This document shows positions 24,303 through 35,500 of a stretch of 64,000 nucleotides of DNA, one piece after another. The translations under genes and the position numbers were made by a program. Source of the stretch: Acanthaster planci (lineage: Eukaryota; Echinodermata; Asteroidea; Valvatida; Acanthasteridae). Within the stretch, counting starts at the first letter, position 1. Each line of letters opens with the position of its first letter. The DNA is taken from assembly GCF_001949145.1 (NCBI RefSeq), contig NW_019091523.1, positions 125,534 through 189,533 on the forward strand, in the 5' to 3' direction. The notes under the pieces were generated by a model. The model was not told the DNA's origin. It saw nothing but the letters and a program-made list of their open reading frames with translations, and searched no databases.

Positions 24303-26079
24303 ATGTAATCCAGACATTAAGTACCACCAGTTCTTTTCAGAACCCCACATTCTCCAAAAAGACATCCATGGTGCTACCGCAAACCTACAAGTATCTAGTT
24401 TACTTGCTACATGTACCTCCACTATGAAAAGCTTCAAATCACATCTAATCCAGATATTATCGGACAGGATGGTTGTGGTTGAAATGGTAGGAATGGCAGG
24501 ACATTATGGTTGGAAAAGATAAATTTTAATTTACATATGTACAGTAGCTTGATCTTTGATGCATCCTTTGTTTGTTATCGTACTGTACCAGCTGTTGTTG
24601 CTTTGGTATGTTTGCTGGTCCTCATCTCATTAACGTCAAACGTTCAAATGTTTCATGAAATGAAAATGCAAGTTCAGACTTTTCATCGAGAGCTTTCATG
24701 GAGAAATTTTGTCATTTTTTGGTGGTAATTGATGATTTTTATTGTATTTGGATTCCAGCTATGTAGTCTCTGTTGATGCCACATGACAGAAACATTGCAA
24801 AGATGAAAAAATTGTATTTGGCTCTGCGAAAATGTAAGTTTAGCTACAGTGAAAACTTCTGCTATTAAAAAAACGTTTGCCGGCCGGAACCGTCTTTGGC
24901 AATCGGGAATAGAGAAGAATAATTTAGTTGTGTGATGCACCCCTCTCGTACATGTACATGCATTTCACTTGAAGGTTAGGAAAATATTTTCTATAAAAAA
25001 AAAAGATACTGCAGAAATTAAATTGGACATCCTGCTTTCAGACTCAAGGCCAAACCCACCGAGGGGAATCAATATCCAGTCCTGATAGGGGTAGTTGATC
25101 AAGATACATGATTGTCTTGCATTTAAGGCTGCTCTGCCTAGCCTTCAAATTGGCAATTTTGGTGTGAGAAAGAAATGGGGGGAGGGAGAGAGACATATAT
25201 CCTGTCGAAGGACTTCATTTAGTAGCAGTTGACCCAAGGATTGTCTGGGCGTGTTTGTCGCAGGAGGGCTCTTGGTTTGATTAAAATATATTGATATCGT
25301 GTATGCGGGCTTATTGTGTTTTGCCCCTGGCGATACTTGTATTTCGTTAATGGAAGAAGGGCTGGGAAAACTCCAGCAGCGTTCTTAGAAAAGAAAAAAA
25401 AAGAGGCTTCTGTGTGATCCAGTCAGAGATGATAAGGCTGGAGTTCCAGCACGTCACCCAATCATGGATGTGAACTTTCAAGATTTTTCCTGATTTCAGG
25501 ATTTTGAAGTCTGGAGAATCCTGAGTTTACCATTAACGTGCTTTTACCTTCATGTACTGGTTGATGTAGAAAAGAAGAAATACACTCTACATGTACATAT
25601 AGGTACAGTGTACTGTACAGCAAACTACATTCACACTGCAGGGAGACCCTATTGGTACGCTGCTGGGGAACCCTCATCAACACCGCTCTTGATTATTATG
25701 TAGATGTACTTCCAGTAGCATCATAATATCACCCTTGGTCTGATTTTAGAGCTGAGAAACTCTTGATGCAGTCTGTCACTTTTTATTGCAAGCCATACAT
25801 GTATTTAAATCAGTCAAATAAACAAAACTGCATTGATTGAGTGTATGTGAAAATGAATCCACCTGGTGTGATCTCAGGTATCGTACATGATTCTAGATTA
25901 AATTTGGGATCCATTGTATTTTCCTGTCCCTGTTACACCCGTCATGTGAGTTTGAACATGTGAGTTTGAAACATATTTTTCAAATTCCAAGAGTGATTTC
26001 ATTTCATTTATTCAATTATAAAGTGTAGATTTCATACGGTTACCGGTTCATGTACATGTATGTTCAAATTTATTTTGTA
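24303..26079. other. Gene-free stretch
   Basis: No coding region, RNA gene or repeat beyond isolated TACATG words and a poly-A run near 24996 was recognised. Confidence 0.45.
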
Positions 26080-26345
26080 CAATGAATATTAAATGTTGTC
26101 CAACCAATGCCATTCAAGGGTGCCTCAGGCAGCCAACAAACGACCCACATTCACCTACATCTGTAGAGAGGAGATAATAAGAAGTAAGACTTTGCAGTTT
26201 AAGAGGTGAGAGGAAAATCTTGGAGAAGAAATTTCTGTTTAAAACCCACAGAATCAGGTGGGGACTGAAAACCCAATTCACGTGTGGACCGAGCCAGAAG
26301 TTGAACTCAGACTATGATTAAGTAATGCGAACAAATAAAGATAGT
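26080..26345 (-). mobile_element. tRNA-derived SINE, degraded copy 2
   Basis: The words TTAAGAGGTGAGAGGAAAAT, ACCCACAGAATCAGGTGGGG, GACTGAAAACCCAATTCACG and TGTGGACCGAGCC match the SINE at 42146-42425. Its B box is decayed to a GAAGTTGAACTCAGA-like sequence. The transcribed strand is minus by comparison with the better copy. Confidence 0.65.
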
Positions 26346-26618
26346 TTAAAGTTAGTTTCAGTAATCTAGCTCTTATCAAATTACATACATGTAGGTCAGG
26401 TGTAACACTGGGATAGAGAAATGTCACACGTGGGAACCCAAATTCATAGAATGACCCACATGTATCTTATTTGCACCATTACATGTACATGTAAAATGTA
26501 CCGTATGCACAGCAGGTATGTACAAGTAAACCGTAGGTGTTCATTTTGATACATGTACATGTATCAAGTGACACAGTGCTACAGTACACATACGTGCGGT
26601 CTCTGGTTTTAGAAATTA

Positions 26619-26869
26619 GGGCCATTTTCCAATACTCAACTTCGTCTCCGTCTCAGGCTTCGTTCCCAAAAACCAGTCCCCGATTGTGGGCCTGAAGCGT
26701 TTAAATTATATTGAATTACTGTTATTTTTGGCTTTCTTGCATCTTACATTATTTGATGTTCTGTGGCACTGTTAGACTGATTACTGCACTTACTGCTTCA
26801 AAGTCAGCGAGAAAAAAAAAACAGTCGAAGCCTGAGACAGAGCCGAAGTTGAGTATTGGAAAACGGCCC
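26619..26869. mobile_element. MITE with about 45-bp terminal inverted repeats
   Basis: The left end begins GGGCCATTTTCCAATACTCA then ACTTCGTCTCCGTCTCAGGC. The right end, reverse-complemented, begins GGGCCGTTTTCCAATACTCA then ACTTCGGCTCTGTCTCAGGC. The 251-base element has no coding capacity. Flanking bases do not show a clear duplication, so the superfamily is left open. Confidence 0.8.
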
Positions 26870-27072
26870 AGAATTGGGATTTGGTACAGCCTATGCAAAC
26901 ATTTCACTGAAAAAACAATTAATGTGGGCATACCGGGTGCTTTTAAATGAAGACCTAACATTACACTTGAAATGCCTCCAGTAGTTTATTGTCTTATGAT
27001 CAGAAATTGTAGTACATTTGGTGTCAGGTGTAAAGCTACTATTTTCAGAGCTACCGTACTTGGGACCAATAT

Positions 27073-27131
27073 TTAACCCTAACAGTCCTCAATCCTTCAC
27101 CTGTTGGAGGACTGAGGACTTTTAGGGTTAA
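27073..27131. repeat. Short hairpin bounded by TTAA
   Basis: TTAACCCTAACAGTCCTCA faces TGAGGACTTTTAGGGTTAA, giving a stem of about 20 bp with a loop of about 17 bases. The TTAA at each end resembles piggyBac-type target sites, and the element at 46016-46617 shows TTAA ends too, but 59 bases is very small. Confidence 0.6.
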
Positions 27132-29134
27132 CGTTCTGAAATTTTATAAATACTGCTACATGTACCTCAGCTGAATGGCCAAAACTCTGTGCTTTGTGCA
27201 TCTGTACTCCTTACGTGTATGACTAGAGTTTTTTAACCTGTGCATGTGCTTTCACCAAGTAAGATTTTATTCTGTAGCAGTGATCGAGCATACGGACACC
27301 AGAATGAACATGCCTACCGGTACCAAACATTGTACATGTACGTGTATGTATCACATTACATTTCTTTAACTGTCATAAAGTTGTTGCACATTTCACTCAC
27401 GTCATCATGCAGAAGCGTCCAGATTGTGGATGGGTAAACACGGGGTGATAATGACATTTACTGCATCCCACGGAGAGCGAGAGAAACGCGACCCTGCCCT
27501 ACTTACTGCGTCATCAGATGTCCAAACGCATCCTCTGCGCCTTCTGACCTTTCCGATCTCAAGCAGTGTCATCTGACAGTGTGAACAGATGTTACGCAGT
27601 CTGGAAGACATAATCTGTTCCTTGCAACAGAGGAATTGTCTAGATGTCATGAAGATAAATATCACATGCATAAGGAGTATGCCGACTGATTTCACTCTAG
27701 ATCACACCTACACGTATGTGTAAATGTGCGTGACGTGCTCGTGGAATTTTTTTTCAAGTAGCTTACTTAATTCTAACATTACATGTGCTTGTACATGTAG
27801 CTAACCTCCAACTTCATGATTAGGGCAAAAGTTTATATTGCATTATGAATGCATAGCACTTTATCGTGCCCATATGTTTCAAATTACGGAGTACTGTACG
27901 CGTACATACTGTACATCAAGTTGTCTCATGCGGTATGTTCCATATATGTACATTAGCCTTATGGGCACTGTAACGCACAGTATGAAAATTGCTGTACTGA
28001 AGGGGCGTGTAATGACGTTATGAACATTTTACCACACCTGTATGCTCTGACGTGTACATGTAAATTGCATTTTGGAATGGGGCGTTCAATCGGGCCTGGA
28101 AATTAATTTTGCCCGTTGCCGGTGTAGGGTTCTGTACGGTGCGGTGTCTGACTTTTGTCCCAACCAACAATGCTTGACAGATGGGGGGAACCAATGACAG
28201 GGCTGGATGGTGCCGTCGGTAAGAAAAAATCTGGTACAAGTGTTTCTGGCAGGTTGGAGGATCGGATTCCACTCAAGTCAATGTTTATCTTATGTACCTT
28301 TTATTCTGGAAATCTTTGTACCAACCCACACATCTGCAGAACTATATGTATCTGGTCTTGTCCCCTCTCAAGGTGACTTTGGACTGAGTGTTTTATGTGA
28401 CAGTATACAAGTACATGGACAGACATGTACTGTATAACATGCTTTGATGAGGGTTGGTTATTGGATAGTCAATCTTAGCTCCCTAAGGTATTGGAAGTTG
28501 ACAGACTAGAAGCCTCAGACATATTCAACTGCCAGTAAAATTTCAGGAGCAAGCAGCATGTACAGTACATAGGCCCTGTAGCTGCATATACATCTACATG
28601 TAGGGCAATGTTCACATTTGCATACCCGGTACTTCATCCGTGCTACAGTTCAAGAGGAACTGTTCAGCACTAAGCGCATATTTGACTTGCGTGCAGATCT
28701 TTGCATGCAGCCTGGTACACCTTTTCCCGTAATTCTGGTTTAGTTTGCTTTTCTGAGCTCTTTGTTTTGGTGTACCCTGGTGTCACTCAATTTGGTTGCC
28801 TGATGAAAATGGAAATTATGTGGATATAAAGTGTTGATAACTTGTTGAATGACAGACATGTTCCTGCACAGTATGTACATTTCCAGTTCCTCTTTATTCC
28901 CAGTATAAATGGTTTTTGTAAAGCCTGCAACTCAAAAATAGTTTGGATGACTTGTGCCACAAGTGAGCCTGACACTTTAAAAAAACATCTGTCGATTAAA
29001 TGCGGTGTTAATTGGATTGACACAAACTTTTTTAATCTAGAGATAGATGTTCAATGCACAGTAATTCACTGTTTTGCAGAAAGTGGCAAAGGTGTATTTT
29101 GCTAATATTGTGATTGGTCTTTTTCGTTTTGCAG
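27132..29134. other. Upstream flank of the first coding exon
   Basis: Contains TACATG words and no supportable exon. The last bases, a T-rich tract ending TTTTGCAG at 29134, form a good 3' splice site, so at least the right end is intron, placing a 5' UTR exon further upstream. Confidence 0.6.
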
Positions 29135-29526
29135 CATGGGTAACCGCCGCAGTAGCCACTCCTCCAATGAAGACAAGGACAAGGAGAAGGAGAGAGATCA
29201 CCGAAGCAGCAGCAATGCTTCGGCCAAGACCTCCGTCCAAGCCCAGCAAGAGAAGAGACCTTCCAACCCACCCTTGGCCCCTCCCCAGCCAGCCGAGAGC
29301 CCGCCGTCACCCCAAGCGCCCACCCCTGGCACCGCCCATAAGACCACCCCCCAGATGTCGCCAGCCATGGCTAAGCCAGCCGGCAAGTCCGGGGCAGGCT
29401 CGTCCCTTCCCGACCTGGACTGCTACAGCGAGGACGTGAAGAACATGCTGCTTGGCAAAGTGGCATTGGTCAAATGCAAGCCACAGGCTAAGATGGTGAG
29501 GGTGTACATCAGTGCTGCCTCCGGAG
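29135..29526 (+). CDS. NACHT-WD gene, coding exon 1 (N-terminal tail, start of DUF4062)
   Basis: The acceptor TTTTGCAG precedes CATGGGT, and the donor is GGAG followed by GTAAGA. The ATG at 29136 encodes residues 1-130 plus one base. The tail has Gly2 and Ser6 with Arg4-Arg5 (an N-myristoylation-like context), then charged and Pro-rich sequence. The exon ends inside the conserved VRVYISAASG strand of DUF4062. GC content is far above the flanking introns. Confidence 0.9.
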
Positions 29527-32500
29527 GTAAGATCCTTGATCCATTCTGGGAAGTAGTGCCCTCCCCCACCCTCCCTTACTGGCGTAGAAGAGGGGGCACG
29601 TTGGGACCGGTGGAATGAACTTTTGTTCTAGGGGCACGACCATGCCGTGCGTGTGAAAATTACATATAGGTCTGCCACAAGATCATTGATCCACCAATCA
29701 AATTATAGGACTTTATTCTCATGGACTCGGTGAATAAATCCATTTCTGAAGCATACATTTTGGAACTTCTGCCATTGATCTGAAACTGTCAGACATCTGG
29801 TAACCGATGACCTAGAGAGCAGACCGTGTGATAGACGGCCAGGAATGTCTTGAACGGCCAGGTCCCACGCCTGAGTTTTGACACAACATTGCAAGTTGCT
29901 AAGCACAAGTTCGTACAGTAATTACCTGGATTACTGACCGCATGCAGTGTACATGTACATTGCACTTAATGCCAGCCTTGTGTTATCAAAACTATTCCAT
30001 CTCAGAGAGTGTACAGATCCCACAGACCTGAATGTTAATTCACCAACACTCTCCTTTTTATCAAACTCAAAGATATTTTTATGATGCCATCCAGTTCTTG
30101 AGTACATTGCTGCATCGGCTGTCTAGGAGTGAACCAATCTAGGTGTTAGGGCTGAGTCAATTCAAATAATCCACTATTCGAATATTCAATCTTCAGTTCG
30201 ATCGAATATCCGAATATTCGGTCACACTGACCGGCAGATTGCTGAGGAACAAACCATACAGTATACAAAATCAGTCTCAATAAGGCTTATTATACATTAT
30301 ACATGTAATCACTATAATAGCTTCTCACTTACCTCCAGCTGTGATTTAGCAAGATTTAACCAACAAACAATACTTCTTGCCCTGATGAAAATTTCTATTC
30401 CTTTCAATTTTTTAATGAATAATGTACTGTTTGAATTGTTGTGAGACATATTATTATTCTGTCTTTTTTCATTTAAATCTGCTGTAAACAAGCCTCCATT
30501 GTGCGATTTTTCTTATTTAAAACAAAAGAAAATTCTCCCCTCCTTTAATGAATTTTGCATTCGAATATTCAAATTCAGGAAATGATATTCAAATATTTGA
30601 TAATTGATCAAATATTCAGATATTCGGCACAGCCCTACCAAGTTTATTGTACATGTAAATGTGCGTGCATGGTTGATAGTTGTAGCACAGCTGCAAGATG
30701 CAGTATTCATAGGGTTGTGACGGGTCACGGTGACATGTGAGATTTTGTCTTTCACCAACATCGGTTGAGGGCCAATCTCAGGCTGAATCCGAATCTCTTG
30801 TCTAGAGCTACATGTAGGTCTAGGTTTTCAATCCATTGGAAATACACGGAGATGCGCCGACAGTAGACCTAGTCGCAGCTTTAGAAGCCCATTTCGGACA
30901 CGGTCTCAGTATTCAGAATTTGTACCGGTACCTCATGAGGTGACACTACATGTACATGTACCTTCATACTGTGACATGTACATGTCCCCGTGTGCACCTC
31001 ATGACAACTTGTGATGCAAAGTGTATGTACACATACCGTACATGAATAACGATAACTTACACTGTACATAAGTTGAGGTGACAACCTCCGAAAAAATTCT
31101 GGTGTTTATTGGTATCAAATAGGGATGTACAGTGTACAATGTATGCAGATCACGTGTGCTGTGCAGTGTCTGAATATATATTCCACAATACATTCAACAG
31201 TGTGCATTTAACATGAAAGGGATATTGTATACCCCACCATAAAATGCAAGTCCTTTCCAAAGACATACAATCTGGAAGATTGAGCTGTTATTTTGTTCAC
31301 ACATTCAATCATTTGATGTTTATACTGGTTTCTGTAGTGTGCATATACCGTACCATACTCAATAAACATGCATCCAATCGCATACTGTACCCATTCACCA
31401 ACCAGGATGATGTTCTTGTAAACTGTTTATACATATAATAATGTCTGGCAGGACTTGTGTCCGGTCTGATGCCCCGTGTCACGCTTGTCCTTATTACAGC
31501 TGTTTACACTGCTTCCCTCACTGTGCTCTGGTCACCCAACTGTGCAGAATGAGTGGACAGAGTGATAAATTATGTTGCTACTAACGAGGACATATTCAAG
31601 GAAAATAACTGGAGATTTTAATCGCTCAGGAATGACAGTGAAAGAAAGGAGTCTTTTGTTAATGTTACAACCCACAAATTCTCTCAATAACTTTCCAGCC
31701 AGTAGGATGCTCTGCACTTTGCAGTTCTGTAAATATTAAAATGTGTGTACTGAAATTGAACCGTTTGTACAGTACATACAGGCTTGCTATAACACAATGC
31801 TGCAATGTAGCATGTACTTAAAGTATTTTTACACGTGCTCATTTGCCCGAAAATTTGACAAAGAAATGAGAAATCATGAGATCCACATTGGAAATATTGG
31901 ATGCATAAATGTACATGTATGTGTACTCCATAATGTAAAGTAAGACATCAGTAAAGTGCAGTGTTTCACATTTTAAAAAATCAGATACAAGTTACGAGTG
32001 TTTGTATATTCATAAACCGTAAAATTTTATAGCCGAACTCCCGCATTACCAGCATATCAAATGAAAAGTTGCTTAATGACCATGAACTATTTGTTTCTGA
32101 GGGAAATTGTCATATGCCAATCCTAACGGTATCTTTCTCTCTCGTTCCTTTTTAGTTTAATTTCTTGTAATTTTCAACATCATCATGAGCATCACTGGCC
32201 ATACTTTCATTCTCGTACAATCTCCCACTGTGACAGGCTGCGATAATTGGTTGAAACAACAGACCTGTCCCTCCATCACACGCATACACGGCAACCCGCA
32301 CGGACGGTATAATTCAAGTGGCGAGCCTAACGCGACTTAACAGGGACATTATCGTCACCGTGGTGACCGCATCATCTCTCCTCGCGTCTCCCCTCTCCCC
32401 CGCTTTAATCTCCCCACCTCATTAAAATGGATAGCCACAGCTTGGGGGGAAGGGAGGGGGGGAGCTTAGATGCTCTACCTTTGACATTTACAAGGCTGAG

Positions 32501-35500
32501 GCTGTAGCGATGACAGGCAATTTAAAACGAAAAAGGAAGGAGACAGAAGAGAGAACAGAGTGTGCTGGGAAAATGAAGCACTAGGGATGGATGGGGGAGA
32601 AAAAAACGATGCATATAATTTGCTTTGTCTGGGCCACTGGCTTCAGATGCACTTATCCTTGCCCCTGTTCTGTTGTTCTTGCTGAAAAGTGAAAAATTCA
32701 TTTATAAATGAATTTTTCAGATGAATGAATTTTTAAGCAAAAACTACAGAGCATGGGCAATTGTCTGTGATCAATTCACATTGTTTGGATTGGCCTGTAC
32801 GTGTATTTTAGAATTCAAGATGTGTGAAATGGAATATGGTTATGCTATTTTCACATGTGGGTGTGGCTACTGTAATGTTCTTGCTTCTGCTCTCAATAAA
32901 TGATTCTGTACATGTACTGCAAGGATGTTGATGTACAAATTTCCATGAACTTTGGTGCTGTGTGCATGTACATGTACATATATATTCACATACAGACCTA
33001 ATGGTACATGTACATGATTGTATCGGGAGTATGCATGTTGTAGGTACACATTACACTTGTGGTACAGTACATGTACATATATTTTTGAAATTCACATGAT
33101 ACTTGTACATGTACCGGTAGGCAGACCTGTAGGTTTCTAGCAATCACAATACACACTTCTGCCAACCTTCCCTTCCTATGTTTCACCAATGAGGGAGAGG
33201 TTCTTCACAGAGCCCATGCCAGTAATCTTCCAGTTGTGCTGTACATGTCCATGTATTAATACTTGACTCGTGATATCAAGGATACTGTTGTGACAATTTA
33301 CAAAGAGCAAATTCTGACAACTCAAATTTTGTGAATTGTTGTGGTTTTTTTGTTTTGTTTTTCACTCCTTTTATAACAGAGTCCTGGTTGTCAGGTACTG
33401 AAGTTCTGACATTTGGAACCAGAATGTGCAAATGAAACTTCAGTATTCTATAACAAAGTCCTTTGCCTGGTCCCCGTAACTTTGTTATATTGAGAGTAGA
33501 CTGTAGAACTTTGCTTCTAGACCTACCAGTATCCAATAAGAAGATGGTACTCTTCTGAAATGATTCTCTCTGTTGAATTCCAGACTCAGAGGTGGAGAGG
33601 AACGCCCTGATGGAGCGTGTCTACCCCAAGCTGCGGGACCACTGTGCCCTCAGTGGCTACGAGTTTGAAGCCATTGATCTCTTTTGGGGATTGTGGGATA
33701 GCCGGCTGAAAGACGAGCGATTCCTGGACCAGTGCCTGCACGAGATCAAGTATTGTCAGGCTGCCTCCACCGGACCAAACTTCATGGTAATCAGTTTAGT
33801 CGTACAATGAATGGAATCCTTCTCTAGTTTATTGAACTCATCATCGGCAGTCAGACTTTTATCCTTTTGTGAGCTCAGTCTTTCCCCCTTTAAGTGTGAC
33901 TGTTGCAAAATGCTTACTCCATTCATGTCTTAGTCTTTGGCCTTCCTGCCAAGAAGGTCTTAAAGACAAGACCAACGTCACAAGGATTGACTGTCCCATG
34001 TTTACTCGTACTTTCCACCTGTTGTTTCCCTCCCGTGCCCAGTCTCTTCTCAATATGAAGTACGAGCGCTGCAAGACACCCATCCGTGTCTTGGCCTCAG
34101 CCTTTGACCGTCTCCTCAAGAAGGTAGAAGAAGATGAGGACAGAGCCCTGCTGACCAAGCACTACCTGCTGGATTCCAACTCGGTGCCACCGGTCTACCT
34201 GTTCCAGGGTAAGGCATCGGAGGATGAAGCGGAGAAGATCTGCGAGATCTTGAGAATTTGCTGGGGGAAGGAAGAGAAGGAACGTTACATGGCTTCAGGT
34301 GAGTAGGGAAGTACCAGTACTTATTCCGTTTACGACTGTACGATCCAGACTAAGATTTTTATGATTTCCAGTGCAAAAGGTACAAAACCATACAGCTGGC
34401 CGGCCTCATAATGCGCACGTCAGAAATGTGTTGCCGGCATCCCGCAGTTTGTGCATTCAAGCTGCGTGAGTAGCGGTAGAAACCAGCATGGTTTAATCAT
34501 CCGTTCGCCCCAATTAACGCTATGATGAATGAACAGGGGGCAAATAGGCAAGATTGCACTTTGTATGCAACGTGATTGTGTACATCCATGCATTGTACAT
34601 GTACCGATATCGTACACACTTGTGTCGAACATCAAGATCGTGCTAAAGTTGACCGGAGTGGAGGACTGTCAAGGATTTGATTCTTGGCCTTTGGGTGATC
34701 TGGACTTCTTTTGCGCTGTGGCAAAAAGTGAGCTGAAGTTCAGGGACGAATCCACCACTTAAATGGGCCTTTGTTACAAAGTCTTGGCGTGGAGAAGCTT
34801 ACATGTTTTGCAAGACGTGTAACTGTGAAATTATAGATATTGCCCACGCTGGATCTCACGAGACCGAGAAACACATTAGTTAGGCCAAGAAAAAAGTAGC
34901 TCTGCTTCGATTAAATAGGGTCCGTAGGTAAGGATTTTTTTGATAATTTCTTGTCCTGATTGAATGGGACGAAAGTTACCAAAAATTGCCACAAAAATGA
35001 TTAAAATAAAAAGTTACCAGAATTAATGTGGAAATATACATGTAATCAGCAGTTAATTACTATTCACACTTGCACAATGCTAGTCAGGTAAATCCAAGTG
35101 TTTTGATTGGAAAAGAAGTTGTTGACAGGTGTTTGTTTTGAAAGAAAAGAGAACAGGAATTTTAAAACTTGTTAAATTTTTTCTAGTCTGCCGATGAAAG
35201 TTTTGGGGTTGCGCCAAAACATTGGGGTCGGTCGGGAAACCGGAACTGGAAGTACGATAGGATTACGCTTTTTCATTTTGAAAAGTTGGCATCTCTGCAG
35301 TTGATTACACATTGTAACCTACTGTGGTGGCTGCAACTTTATACTGTACTGGACTGCCTCATAACTTTAATGGTAATACAAGTCATCTCGAACCTTTCTG
35401 TCAAAGTTTCTTCTTTTCAGAGCCTTTTATACATGACACAAAAATTGTTGTAAATTCATCGAAGCAGACGTTACTTATCTGGAAAATGAAGCTGCAGTTA

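Noticed and set aside
29198-29310. Antisense frames over coding exon 1
   Set aside because: They arise from the GC-rich, low-complexity composition of the exon and match nothing.
29074-29439. 121-codon plus-strand frame overlapping coding exon 1
   Set aside because: A shifted reading of the Pro-rich exon; only the frame from 29136 continues in phase into exon 2.
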